DNA of 64,000 nt from Xanthobacteraceae bacterium (GCA_022844205.1 JALHMF010000008.1:62001-126000); one strand, 5' to 3'; positions 41,460 to 56,400 are shown, counted from the first letter of the stretch. Notes: generated from the sequence alone by a model not told the origin. Numbers and translations are program-made.

Positions 41460-44400
41460 ATGAACGCTCCGGTGAAGCTTGTCCAAGTTACAGGATCTAC
41501 GGGAACTCGCGAGGTCAAGGTTGTAACGATCGAAAAGCCCGCAAACGGACAAGCGGTTACGATCCAACTCAGTTACGACCAATCGATTCGGGTTGACCTC
41601 TCCAAAATCGCCGACGAGCGAATCGTCATCGTCCGAATCGGCGAACGCGCGATCATTCTGTTCGATAACGGCGCGACCGTTGCGATAGATCCCTTCTTCG
41701 ATTCCCTGCGCAGGCCGCTCGCCAATCTCGAATTCGAATTCGGCCCCGGCAGAATCCTGACCTCCGACCAGCTTGCCCAGCTCGTACCCTTCACCGACGA
41801 CCAATCGATCCTGCCCGCCGATCAGGGCGACCCGCGCGACGCAGGCGCGAACTTCAACAATCCGAACATCGATCCCATCGGCCCCGTCGCCCTCAACCTG
41901 TTGCTTGGACCCGAAGAATTGCCCGGCGTGAATATTCTCGCGGACCGCGGCGGCATTCTGGAAGATTTGATTCCATCGCAGATCGACGGTGTCACAATCG
42001 GCGGCTCGCTCGAAGAAGAGCATCTTGTTCGCGGCATCATCCTTAGCCCTGAACAGCTATCCAGCGGCAACGAAGACACCAACAACGATGAAGACGTCGA
42101 AGGCAATTTCAACGTCACCACCAATTCGTTCACGGGCAATGCGGGCAACGGCCAGTCGCTGCAGGGCCTGGTGTTCGGCGGCGAACAGCCGATCACGTTC
42201 TTCCTGCTGCCGGTTACCGGCCAGCCCGTCCTCGATACTTCCGGCAACCCGGTTTTCTCGCAGGGCGCTCAGCTATTTTTCCACGTCGTCGATGGCAACC
42301 ATCTGATCGGTTACGCGAACGGTGGGGATGATGGCGATCCTTCATTCACCGGCGCCGTTAATCCCGGCTCGTCCCCGTACCCACAAGGCCCCGACCGCAT
42401 CGTCTTCGAACTGGAAGTGCTTCCGAACGGCGACTGGACGCTCACCATCTTTGATCAGTTCGATCATTCCTTCGGCGACGACATCGAAAGCCTGCTCGCG
42501 CTGAATCTGACGTCGGTGCTGCTGGCGCTCGACGCGACCAACACCGAGCTGACGTTCACCGGCAACGCATTCGTCGTCACCGTCATCGACGACGTTCCGC
42601 TCGCGACCGGCACGCCCGAAGTAGCTTCGATCAACGAAGACGACATCAGCACCCCCTGGTCGCAGGGAACCAGCCCTTATCAAAGCGGCACGGAAGACAA
42701 TGCCGGGCCCATCGATCCGGCAATCGTCACCGGCAACATCGCCGGCACGGTAAAGTTCGGCAGCGACGAGCATCCGCAAGGCACCGACAAGCCGATGTTC
42801 GGCTTCATCTCGGCGAATGCCGTCATCTCCTACATGGAGTCGCAGAACCTCTATTCGAAGCAGTCGGTCGAACTGGCCTCCAACAACGGCCTCGCGCTGG
42901 TTTACAGCGTCGATACTTCCGATCCCGTTTGGCTTGTTCTCACCGGCTCTGAGCCGGATGAAGTCGCCGGCGGTCAGGACACCGGCAACCCGGTGTTCGA
43001 ACTGCGCGTGAACCAATTCACCGGCGATTATGAATTCCGCCTGTTCGACGAGTTGATCCACCAGTTGCCGCCTTCGGGCGCCGACGAACTCAGCATTCTG
43101 CGCTCTGGCGCCGACGGCATCGATTTCAGCGGCATCTTCGAGACCTTCGACTACGACGGCGATTCCGCGCCGCTCGATGCCGGTTCCTTCGTCATCAAGG
43201 TGATCGACGACATTCCGGAGCCGGTTGCGAAACTCAACCCGCTCGGCCTCGTCCAGCACGACGAGAGCGAGGGCAATCAGGTTCCAAGCCTGATCCCGTT
43301 CAATCCGGATCTGCTGGACGGCGACACGAACGATGCCGCGGTCAAAGCCCAGTTTGCGGCCTTCGAGGCCGACGCGTCCATCGTCAAAGGCAATGACCCC
43401 GACGTCGATCCGGTCAGCGGTGCCATCGGGTACGCGCGCAGTTTCTTTGGCGTCATTCTGGAGAACTTGCTTGCTTCGCAGACCGGTGCGGACGCTCCGG
43501 CTTCGGACAAGACCTTCAAACTCACCATCCTGAGTTCGGCATCCGGCCTCGAAGTCACCGACGGCGGTGACATCGAGCTAGTTCTTTATAATAACGGCAC
43601 GCCGGGCAATCCGACCGACGACCTGATCCTCGGCCGCGTCAACGAAATCACCTCGCCATTCAACGGGCAGATCGCATTCGCAATCGGCGTGGACGACGAG
43701 GGCCGCATCAGCGTCGCTCAATATCTGTCATTGAGACATCCGGATGCCGGCGACGGCGTGTTCGACGAGCACGACGATACGGTCAGCCTTGAAGGCAAGA
43801 TCGGCGGCATTCTCACGATCATCGATTCCGACGGCGACTCGGTCGATTCCGCGCCGGTCGATATTGGCGGACATATCCTGTTCGACGACGACGGTCCAAA
43901 GATCAAGGACATCGATACGCAAGGCCAGGTGGTCCACGACGAAACCGAAGGCTTGCAGAACGCCATCGTCACCCCCTTCCCTGCGGGCGACGCGAACGAC
44001 AACGACGTCGCATCGCTCACTGTGTTCTCGGGCGTCACCACGCCCGGTAACGACCCGGACGTCACGCCGCTCGATATCACCGACCCGATCGGGTACGCGC
44101 AGACCACCGGCGCCATCGTCACCGTTCAAGTTGACTACGGCGCGGATGGTCCGCAGCCGAACCATAGCGTCGCTTACGAACTCGAAGTCGGGAATTCGAA
44201 CTCCGGCCTGCAGACCACGGAAGGCAAGGCGATCCAGCTCTTCCTCGAAGGCGGTATCATCGTAGGGCGTTATGACGGTATCGACGGCGGCAGCGGCGTC
44301 AGCTCCACGGATCCCGCCGCCTTCGCGATCCATATCGATCCAACCACTGGCCAGCTCAGCGCCATCCAGTTCGTTTCGCTGAAGCACCCTAATACGTTGA

Positions 44401-47400
44401 GCAACGACGAGCAGATTTCGATGTCGGGCAACCGCATCCGCGTCGAAGTCACCGTCACCGACGGCGACGGCGATACGGACAGCGCCAGCATCAACATCGG
44501 CAACCTCATCAAGTTCGAAGACGACGGTCCGATCATTGTCGCTCAGAACGCGGTGATCCGCGTCGACGAGGACGATCTCTCGAACGGCAACGGCGACGTT
44601 CAGGACGGTGACGATCTCGGCGATCCGTCGGCGGTGTCTGTGAACGGTAACCTGTCGTTCGACGCAGGCTCCGACGGACTGAAGTCTCTTAACTTTGCTT
44701 CGATGCACGGCGACCCGGTGGTCACAGCCGGCGGCTCCCCCGTCACGGCGAACGACCAGGCGCTCGGCTACTTCTGGCACGCTGCATCGAGCACGCTCTA
44801 TGCGTCCACCACCTTCAACAATCTCGCGAACGCGCAGGCGACCGCGGTGTTCACCGTGCAGATCACGGACGCCGCCACTGGCGCCTATACGTTCACGCTG
44901 CTGAAGGCGGTCGATCACCCGTTGCAGGATGACTCCGTCAATCCCCCGGCAAAGATCGCCTATGAAGACAATCTCGACATCAACCTCGAATATACGGTGG
45001 TGGACGGCGACGACGATTCCGTCAGCAGCACCGTTGCGGTGAATATCGACGATGACATTCCGGTCGTCGCCTCGAACAACACCAACTACATCACCAACGG
45101 CGATTTCGTCGACGGCGTCTGGTCGGCCCCCGCCTGGTGGGGTTCGGTCGGACAGCCTGGCAACGTGCCAGGCTGGGCGATTTCCGGCGAGTCCTCCTTC
45201 CCGCCAAACGGCATTCAGTTCGAGCGCCAGTCGCCGGGCTTCCTAGGCCTCAGTTCTTCGACCGGCAACGGCTTGATCGATATGGGCGGCTCGCCCGGCA
45301 ACTATGTGCTGACGCAGAACGTCGGCGGCGGAAGCGCGCCGGATCTCACCGCAGGTCAGAACTACGTTCTTGAGATTGAAGTCGGCGCACCCTTCCCCAC
45401 CACCGCGCTGATGGAAGTGTACTGGAACGGAGTGAAGATCGGCGAAATCGACACGACCGTTTCGTCCGGCCAGCTCGAGAAGTTTGCATTCATCGTGCAA
45501 GCGACCGGCAATCCGGTGACCGATGTGCTGCAATTCCGCGAAATCGGCACCGGTAACGCCGCGATTCCAGGGTTTGTGCTGGACAACCAGAACCAGCCCC
45601 AGAGTCTGCAAACCGAGGGCTATCACGGCACCTATGTCGCGAACGTCAAGATGTTCAAGCTGAACGGGGTGGTCGATGAAGACGGCCTGAACAATCCGCC
45701 GTTCGCGGTGGGCGTTGGCGACGTGCAGCCGGGCGACGTGCCCGGCAACGCCGTCGTTGCAACCGGTTCGCTCGGCGTGCAGTGGGGAGCCGACGATTAT
45801 GACGTCGCCGACGCGGGCTCGCAGGACGGTTCCGGCTCGGCCCTCACCGGCCGCAGCCTCACCTTCACGAATGCCAATGTCTCGGTGTTCGGCACCAATT
45901 TGCTGAAATCCAACGGCGAAAATGTTTCCTTCGCGCTGCTTGCCAACAACACGCAGCTCGTCGGTTACGTCGAATCCGCCGGTGGCGCAGGATATCAGGC
46001 CGGCCTCGACCGTCTCGTCTTCAACGTCACCCTGTCAGACGACGGCTCGGGCTCGTTCACCTTTACGCTGGTCGACAATCTCGACCACGCGCCGGGGGCT
46101 TACGAGAACGACATCGCGTTCCGGTTCAATTTCACCGCGACCGATTCCGACGGCGATCAGGCCAATGGCACCTTCATGGTCGGCGTGGACGACGACCTGC
46201 CGGTCATCAATGTTGACGTGGAGAGCGAGCCGCGCATCAGCGCGAATGTCGAACTCGACGAAACGGTGCAGCCAAACGGCGCTACGAATCCGACTTACGA
46301 CCGCTACAACTCGCCGAGTGAAGCCGGCGAGAGCGGCGGCGGCACGTCCAACGGCGGCTCCGACGATGTCGCGAGCGCGCCGCAGGTTTACAACCGCATT
46401 CCGGTTCTCGAAACCAATCCATCTGCCAATGAAGCGATCGGCACGCGCACGACGCAGCCCGGCGCGATCGCGAACCTGTTCACCCCCGGCTCGCTGACGC
46501 CGAATTTCGGCGCCGACGGCCCCGGGCCGAACAGCGGCGTCACGAAGGATCTGAGCTTCCAGCTCAGCGGCGGCGCCTATGTCGCCACCAACCTGTTCGC
46601 GACCGACAACGGCAATCCGGCCTTCAATACGATGCTCGACGCGGCCGACCGCGCCATCTTCTTGCACAAGATCAGCGACACCGAAGTCGTCGGCGTGATC
46701 GCTGGCGCCGATGGCGTTGCGAACGGCGGCGCCGACGAATTCGTCGTATTCCGCCTGACCCTCAATTCCCCGAGCGATCCTGCCAACGCGAGCATCACGG
46801 TCGATCAGTTCATGCCGATCGATCACGGCGGCACGGAATCTCCGTCGGTCTTCGACGAAGTCATCCAAATGGCCGTCACCGGCGGCACGCTCGGCGTGCA
46901 ACTCGATGTCAGCGTGACGGACGGCGATCTCGATCCGATCACCGACAGCGCGATCGCCATCATCGGCAGCCGCGGCGGCTCGTTCATCAGCTTCGACGAC
47001 GACGGCCCGGTGATCTTCAGCGTTACGCAGGACATCGGCGCAAATCTCATCACTAACAGCAGCTTCGAGACCGGCCACGGCCTTGTCGGAAACAACTGGG
47101 AAATCTACCCGAACCTTGGTGTGCCTGGCTGGACCATGGGTGACGATGGCATTCCTTTCGAGGTGCAGACCGGCGGCGCCGGCGGCGTCGGCGCGCAGTC
47201 GGGCAATGCACTGATCGAACTTGATTCCGATACGGAAGGAAATCCCGGCAACAACACGGTCGGTGACATCAACCCGACCAGTTCCACTAACGCGACCATC
47301 CAGCAGTCGGTCGCGGGCACGGTGGCGGGTCAGACCTACGAACTCTCCTTCTGGTACGCACCGCGGCCGGGTGACGGCATCAATTCAAGCGGGTTGCGAG

Positions 47401-50400
47401 TGCTCTTCGAAGGTACGGAAGTCTTCGCCATTCCCGCCAACGGAAACCCCTACACGCCGGGCGTATTCCAGAAATTCACGCTGTTCGTGACCTCGACCGG
47501 TTCGGGTTCCATCGTCGGATTCCAAGGCACCGGCTCTGAAAACGAGTACGGCGCCCTCCTCGACAACGTAAGCCTGCGCGCCGTAACCATCATCGACGAC
47601 GAAGACACGCAGTTGATCGGCGTCGGCATCGACGGCGGCCCGGGCGACGACGGCAACGGAGTCGAAGTGACCGGCAAGATCGCTTTCGACGCAGGCACGG
47701 ACGGCCTGCGCTCGATCGTGATCGATGGCATAGACGGTCTGAACGCGATCTATGTCGACAACAACGGCATCGGCACACCGCAAGCGATCAGCTACAATTG
47801 GACCCCGGACGGTTCCGGCGGCGGCACCCTCACCGGTTCGACCGCCAATCTTCCGACCGTGTTCACGATGGTCGTGGACAGCAATGGCAACTACACGTTC
47901 ACGCTTTTCGCGCCGCTCGAGCATCCTTCTCAGCAGGACGGCAACGAGAACAATGGCGTCGAGACCTCCTGGGAAGACAACTTACTGCTCGATTTCGGCT
48001 TCACCATCACCGATGGCGATGGCGATACCGCGAAGGGCAATATCGGAATTAACGTCGACGACGACACGCCAACCATTGCGGGGGCGGATTGCGTCACCGT
48101 ACAGAACGGTATTTGCGAAACGACTGGCCCGATCGACCTGAACGCTCAGTCGGGTGCCGACGGCTGGTCGAGTGCAGTGCTTTCGGCAACCCCGCCGGAA
48201 AGTATGACCGTGGGCGGTCAGCCGGTACAGTATTTCGTCGACCCGGCAGGCAATATCCTGACCGCCTATGTCGGCCCGCTCTCGCCGGCCGACGGCGGAT
48301 ACGATTCCGCGAACACCGTGTTCACGGTCACGGTCGATCTCAGCACGGGCGACTACACCTTCAAACTTTACCAGCCGATTGACGGTGAGCTCAGCACACC
48401 GATTGAAGTCGATGGCGGTACGGCATTCGGCGCCGGTCCCGCTCAGGCCCAAATTCTTCAGGACGGCGACGGTAATGACATTTCCGTCGTTGCGGGTTGG
48501 GATGTACCCGGCGGTTTCAATGCCGCCGCATGGCTTGCTAGCGGAATCGCTCCGGGCCTGATCGCGAACGACGTCAACGGTTCCGACCAGGGCTGGGGCG
48601 TCGACAACAACAACTTCAATACGGGCGAATTCCTGCGCTTCGATTTCGGTGATGTGAGCGATTACGGCAATCAAGGCGGTTACACGCCGCCGGCTTTCAA
48701 CGGTCCGGATGTTGGCCAAGCAACGTTCGAGTTCAAGAATCTCGGCAACGGCGAGACCATCTCCTACATCGTGCATTTCACGGACAATACGTTCTCGAGC
48801 GGCACGTTCAACGGAACCAATCTGAACGGCGCCGACCAGATCACGCTGCCGGCTTCCGGCTCGACGTTCATCGACTACATCGAGTTCTACACCGACGGCA
48901 CGATGGGCGGCGGTGGTACCAAGGTTGACCTCGTTTCGATCACGCCGTTCGGCAACGACGTCGATCTGAAGCTTGAGTTCGATCTGACGCTGGCAGACGG
49001 CGATCTCGACGAAGTTTCGACGTCGTTCAAGGTCCGCATCTTCGACGACTCGCCCGCGGTGGTTTTGAACATCAACGAGGTTTCGCTCACCCACGACGAG
49101 ACGGCGGCATTGCAGAACGCTGTCGCAACGCCGGTTCCTGCCGGCGACGCGAACGATAACGACACCAGCGAGCCCGCGGTCGCGGCCCTGTTCTCGGGCG
49201 TTACCGATCCGGGCGTCGATCCGCATGTCGCGGGCACGCCTCCGATCGGTTACGCCGCCAGCGTCTCCGAACTAGTGACCGCATCGATTACACCCGGGTC
49301 CGGCGGCATCGCATCGACCGTCTTCTCGCTCGTCATCGACGGCGGCAACGGTACCGATTCCAATCTTGATACGACTGAAGGCAATAACATTCTGCTGTTC
49401 AAGGAAGGCGACCTCATCGTCGGTCGCGTCGAGAATGGTCCGAACGAGGACAAGGCCGCTTTCGCCATTGCCATCGACCAGAATGGCAAGGTGTATGTCG
49501 CGCAATATCTGTCGGTCAAGCATTCGAACGGCAGCGATCATGACGACCCCATCTCTCCGGAAAATATCCTCGCTTCGGTCGTGGTCACGGACAACGATGG
49601 CGATACCGCGAGCGATAGCGCTGATATTTCCGATTACGTCCGCTTCGAAGACGATGGCCCGTTCGTCAATCAAGTCCAGGTGCTCGATTTCGACGACGTA
49701 CTGAACAATGGCAATCCGTTCCAGGACGGCCAGGAGCGCGGCCTCAATACCGCCTCCCCAAACTACGGCGGCTTCACTTGGGCGCAGGTCGGCATCTTCA
49801 ATCCGGATATCGATGGATTCTCGAATCCTTTCCTTGCCACGCTGACCTACTCCGTCCATTCGGAAACCAACCTCGCCTTCTTCGGTGAAGCAACCGGCGG
49901 CGATGCGGGCGCGGAATATCCGGGCGCCGGCGGTTCCCCCATCGTGATCCAACAGACGAACGGGGACAATTTCGGCTTCCTCGGCGCCTGGTTCTCATCG
50001 ACCAATGTCGATGGACTGGTGATCACCGTCACGGCCTACGACGACGCCAACGTGCAGGTCGGTTTGGATACGATCACCGTGAACCGCGGCGGACCGGTGT
50101 TCTTCGACTTCACGGGCGACACCTCCAACCCGATCAACTTCGGCAGCTTCGCCAATATCGACCGGCTCGAATTCGACGCCTCGAACTTCTTCGGCTTCGA
50201 CGACTTCACCTACGTCCTTAACCCCGCCTACGCGGGCGACGTGCCGGTGATCGTGGTGGACGAAGACGATCTTGCTATCGGCAATGCCGACGCCGCCAAT
50301 GGCGACGACGCGCCGCTCAACGCCACCGGAACGCTCGGCTATCGCGCCGGCGCGGATGGCGTGCAGGATGTCAGCTTTGCCGCGATGACCGGCGCGGTTC

Positions 50401-53400
50401 TGGACGTCAATGGCGCCGCCGTCTCCTCGGGCGGAGTCGCACTCTCCTATTTCTGGAACGATGCCGCGAACACGCTGTATGGCTCGACCGACGTCAACGA
50501 CGCGACCACCGCTGCGGCAACGGCGGCCTTCAGCATCGTTGTGTCCAATACAGGCGTTTACACGTTCACGCTGCTCGCGCCGATCGATCATCCGGCGCCG
50601 CTGCCGCCTGCGAACGCGGCGGAGTACAAGAGCGAGAACAATATCGACATCAGCCTGACCTACACCGTCACCGACGGCGATGGCGACCAGGCGAACGGTT
50701 CGGTGCGCATCTCCATCGACGACGATATTCCGATTGCCGTGAACGACCTGGCACAGTCGGTGGCCGAAGACGGCGCACCGATCGGCGGCAACGTGCTAGC
50801 GAACGACGCCAAGGGCGCCGACGGCGCGACGCTGACTCATGTCGATCTGGGCAGCGGCTTCCAAATCATCGCCGCTATCGGCACCACGCCTCTATCCACC
50901 GCGCTTGGCACTTACACGTTCCAATCGAACGGTGCCTGGACCTTCGATCCGAACTCCAATCTCAATAATCCTTCTGGAATCAGCGCGGGTTTCACCTACC
51001 GGATCACCGACGGCGACGGGGACATCTCGACCGCCCTGCAACCGATCAGCATCACCGACGGGAGGGATCCGTCCGTCGTCAACGGTGCGGCGATACCGCT
51101 CGACGAAGAGGCGCTTGGTAACGCCAATGCGACCGGTACCAATCCGGGCAGCACCGCGGAAACCAATTCCGGCTCCGTTCAATTCCTGGCCGGTTCCGAC
51201 AACATCGTCAGCATGGCGTTCCAGTCGGTTGGGGGCATCACCGTCGATGTGAATGGCGTCGTGGGACCTGATGTAGTCTGGACGCTGGTAGGTCCCAACC
51301 AGATCAAGGGTGCGATAGGCGGGATCGATGCGATCCTGATCGATCTCACGCCGTCCGTTCCGGTCACCGCCGGAAATGCCGGCAGCGCGGCCGTAACGGC
51401 CACATTGCTCGACAATTTCCCGCATCCGAATGCCTCAGGCGAGAATGTCATCACCCTCACGGGCATCCAGGTCGTCGCCACCGATATCGACGGCGATACG
51501 GTCACAGCGCCAGTTACCGTCACAGTGACGGATGACACGCCGGTCGTGAACCAGGTTCAGGTGCTTGATTTCGACGACGTTCTGAAGAACGGTGCCCCCA
51601 TCGCTGACGGCGACGAAGGCGCGTTGGATACCTTGGTTCCTGCCGGCTACGGCGGCTTTAGCTGGCAGCAAGCCGGCGTGTTCAATCCGACTCCGTCCTT
51701 CGCTTCGCTCCATTATGCGACGCACTCGGAAAACAACCTCGCCTTCTTCGGCGAGGCAGGCGGACCGCCGGCGGATCTCGCGGGTTATCCCGGCGCTGCG
51801 GGCTCGCCGATCATCATCACGCGGCCTGACGACGGCAATTTTGGCTTCTTGGGCGCATGGTTCTCCGCCACGTTTGTCGATGATCTTGCGATCACCGTGC
51901 TGGGCTTCCAGGATGGCAATCCGATTGCGGTCGCTTCGACTGTCATCACCGTCGACCGCGACGGGCCGACCTTCGTCGACTTCACCCAGTTTGCGGGCTT
52001 CGGTGATATCGACACCCTTACCTTCGATACGGTCGACGGCTCCAACGCCTTTTTTGGCTTCGACGATTTCACTTACATCCTCAATCCGGCTTATAGCGGC
52101 GACATTCCGCTCATCATCGCCGACGAAGACGATATCCCTGTCATTGGGAACAACGACGTAGTGGTGCGCGACGACGCGGCGCTGCATCTGACCGGGACGC
52201 TTGGGTTCAGGCCCGGCGCCGATGCACCGGCATCGGTGACCTTTGCCTCGATGGACGGCAATCAGGTGTTCAACGTCACGGGAGCTGCGGTCACCTCGGG
52301 CGGCGTCAACCTGTTCTATTTCTGGGATGGGGGCACGCTGTTCGCTTCGACCGACGTTACCGACGCCACGACTGCAGCGGACACGGCGTCATTCAAAATC
52401 ACGATCACAAATCCATCGACCGGCGCCTACAGCTTCGAGATGGTCAGCCGGATCGATCATCCGCTCAACGAGGACCCGTCGCCGGGAACGCAACCGGCGT
52501 TCGAAGACAATATCGACATCAGCTTGACCTACACCGTCACCGATAGCGATGGCGACCAGGCGAACGGCTCGGTGCGCGTCTCGATCGACGACGACGTGCC
52601 GCTGGCATTTGCCGACTCCGAAAACATCGGCGTTGCGAATGGCGGAACGGGCAATGTCATCACCGACCTTTCGGCCGGCGATTTCGGCGACACCGACACC
52701 GGCGCAGACAAGCCGGGTGCCGACGGCGGCTCTGTCAGCCATATCGTCAGCAACAATCTCGGTGGCGGCGGCCTGTCCGTCACCAGCGTGGGCAATACGG
52801 TGATCGGCGGCCAGTTCGGCAACCTCAGCATCGGCGCGGACGGCGCGTACACCTATACGCGCACCGCCACGACCACCGGCGTGGATACCTTCACCTACAC
52901 GCTTACCGATAGCGACGGCGACCAGACCACAGCAACGCTCCGCGTCGATCTCGCTAGCCAGAACACGCCGTTCGTCGATACCGGCGATTTCCTCGGTACG
53001 GTGGAAGAAGAACATATCTCCTCCGCGCCGGTGTTCGGCCTTGAGGATACAGGCTCGGCCGCAGGCGACGACCTCGATACAAGCGGCAACCTAAACATCA
53101 CGACGAACCAGCTCACGATCAATCTTGAGAGCCTGTTCGATGGCGGCGACGGTGCGCTGACCTACACCTTCAACATTGCCGACGGCGCACCAGCCGAATT
53201 CACTGGTGGCGCCGATATCACGTCCGGTGGCCAGCCGGTTATTTACGACGTCCAGGGCAACATCCTCTGGGGCTTCGTCGATGTCGGCGGTGCCCCGAAC
53301 ACCTACGATCCGGGTAATGGCGATCGCGCGGTCTTCTCGCTCGACATCACCAATCCGGTAGCCGCCGTATTCACGCTGCTCGGTCCGATAGACCATACGC

Positions 53401-56400
53401 AGGGCGACAATATCGAAGGCACGCAGGTCCTCGATCTGACAAACAAGATCAAGGTCACCGACATCGATCCCGATAGCTTCGATCTCGGAACCATCCAGAT
53501 CAAGATCATCGACGACACCCCGAGATTGATCAGCGTCGGTCTTTCAACCACGCCCGTGGTGCATGACGAAACGGCCGGTCAGCAGACCGCGGCTGATCCA
53601 AACCCGTCGAACGACACTTCTGCAAGCAATCCGTTCAGCTTCAACAGTACCGTTACGACGATCGGTGCCGCTTTCTCAGGAGTCATCAACCCGGGATCGG
53701 TTATCGGTTACGCAACCGGCACCATAGCTCCCAGCTACAGCTATTTTGCAGGAGCTGATGGTGCGTCAGGATCGTCGTCCTTGGAACTTGCTGGTGGCGT
53801 AACGACCATCGATTCAGGACTTGATACACTTAATGGCCTAAACATTCTTCTCCACGTCGAAGGCAATTTCATCGTGGGTCGTGTCGATGCGGACAACAAC
53901 GGCTCTGTTTCGACATCGGATGCCGCAGCGTTCGCGTTTGCCGGAGGCCAGTCAATCGGCATCGTTCAGTATCTCCCGATCCTGCATCCGACCGGCGGTG
54001 CGAGTTACGACGAGACGAAAACCCTTAATCCGAATACGCTCAGTGTGCGTGTCACCATCACAGACGCCGACGGCGACCAGGACTCGCGGCCGTTCGACAT
54101 ATCCAGCCTCGTCGGCTTCGGCGATGACGGAATACTCGCGAACGCTACCACGGCGGCGACGGTACTCGACGACGAGGCGCAGCCGGGCGGCATCATCTCG
54201 CCCGACATCGCGCCAGGCGACGTGAATGCGCCAGAAGCGGCGAAGATCGCGAGCGGCGATCTCAACATCACGATCGGGACCGACGGGCTGAAATCTGTCG
54301 CCTTCGCGGCATCGATGACCGCGACCGGCGAAGCCGGTGCTGTCACGCCGCAGGTGATCTATGTGGATCCGGTAACCAAGGCAGCGACGCTTGAGACAAT
54401 CGCCATCACCTGGACTCCGTCCGGAAACGGCGGAACGCTCACCGGCACCAGCGCGCACTATCCGACGGGCACCCCAGTCTTCACCTTGGTCGTGAACTCC
54501 AGCGGCCATTACGACTTCACCCTTAATGCGCCGCTCGCGCATCCGCTGAAGGACGATATCGGCGGCGGCGTAATCACGGCCTATGAGGACAATCTCAACC
54601 TCACCTTCAACTACACTGCAACCGATGGCGACAACGATACGAGCACCAACACGCTCACCATCGCGGTCGATGACGATACTCCGCTTGCCATCGCCGACGC
54701 CTCGACGCTGATCGAAGGCGACGCGCAGAACTTCAACGCCGTGTTCGTGCTCGACTTCAGCGGCAGCATCAGCGATTCCGAATTGAATACGATGCTCGAT
54801 GCCGTTCGCTCGGCCGGGCAGACGCTGTTCAACAGCACGAACGGCGACGTGGAGATCAGCGTTGTTCTGTTCGCTTCGGACGCGCCGCCGGCAAACTCCT
54901 ACGGCCCGTTCACGGATTCGGCCGCGTTCACGACCCTGATCAACTCGATCAATCCGATGGAGCCGGGCGGGGCTCGCCCGCTCACCGGTAGCACGGACTT
55001 CACCGCAGCGATCGAACAGACGATGGCCTTCTTCGTTCCGAACAACACACCGAACTGGAACGATCTCGTCTTCTTCATCAGCGATGGCAATCCGAACCAG
55101 CAGACCGGCACGGGTGGCAACTCGTTGTCAGATGCAGTGAAGCCGCTCTGGCAGAACTTCATCACCACCAACCAAATTAACGTCACCACGATCGGCATCG
55201 GCGACGGAATCATCAATGCCCGCTTGCAGGATGTCGACTTGGACGGCCAGGGCGCGCCGATCCTGGTCGCGAATTTCGACGATCTGATCGCCTCGCTGCT
55301 CTCGGTCGTTGTCGGCGGCGATATCTCTGGCAACGTGCTGACCGGAACGGACAGCAATCTCGTCAACGGTGCGGACGACTCGTTTGGTGCCGACGGCGGC
55401 CGGATTCTGTCGATCACGGTCGGCGGCTCCACCTATACGTGGGACGGCGTCAACAGCATCGACAATTCCAGCATCGCCGGTCCGAATGATATCGCCGGCG
55501 ACGACCTCACGCTCATCACGACACCCGGCGGCGGCAAGTTCTCGTTCGACTTCGAAACCGGCGACTGGGACTATGTCGGCCCGGCGGTCATCGATAACGA
55601 CGGAGAGGTCGAGACGTTCAACTACGTCATCCGCGACGGCGACGGCGACGAGAGCGGGAATACCCTGCAGATCACGGTGCTTCCGAAGAACGACGCCCCG
55701 GTCATCAGCCTCAATTCGCCGATGTCAAACTTCAACGTCGCCGACAATTTCGGCGCCGTGAACTATGGCAACAACAACGGTAGCGTGAATTGGGCCGCCA
55801 ACTGGACAGAGTCCAGCGACAGCGGCGGCAGCGGCGGCGCGGGCGGCGGCAGCATCCGCATTGAAGGCAACCAACTCCGCTTGGGCGAGAACGGCGGCGA
55901 CGGCGCGACAATCGTTCGCGAGGTCAATCTGGCAAGCGCCAACACGGCAACGATCAGCTTCGACTTTGGGTCGGTGAACAGTGAGTCCGGAGAAGAGATC
56001 GTCATCTTGTTCGCGAAGGACGGCTCGACCTTCGTCGAGATCGCCCGTTTCGACTCGGACGACGCGGCGGGTCTGAAGACACTCCCGACCCTCACGGGTC
56101 CGTTCGCGGCGAACGCCAAGCTTCGCATCGATGTCGAAGCACTCTCAGCTAATGACGAATACCTTTCCATCGACAACCTCAAGATTGACTTTACGGTGCC
56201 GACGCTCCTGACCTACACGGAAAACGGCGCGGCGATAGCGATCATGCCGAACACGACCGTGGCGGACCCGGACATTCCGGCCAACTTCAATCTGGGCTCC
56301 CTCACCGTCAGCACCAACGCGGCGGTTGCGGGCGACCAGCTCGTGTTCGCGGGCGGCGGCGCGGTGCTGAATGCGGGGAACGCCGAAGTCGGCGGAATCA

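Noticed and set aside
43728-44918. Minus-strand open frames of 130-415 residues within the adhesin gene, such as 43728-44918 and 47982-49226
   Set aside because: They mirror the repeat structure of the adhesin frame and are Arg/Val/Asp-rich without any motif; the plus-strand gene is unbroken for 18 kb.
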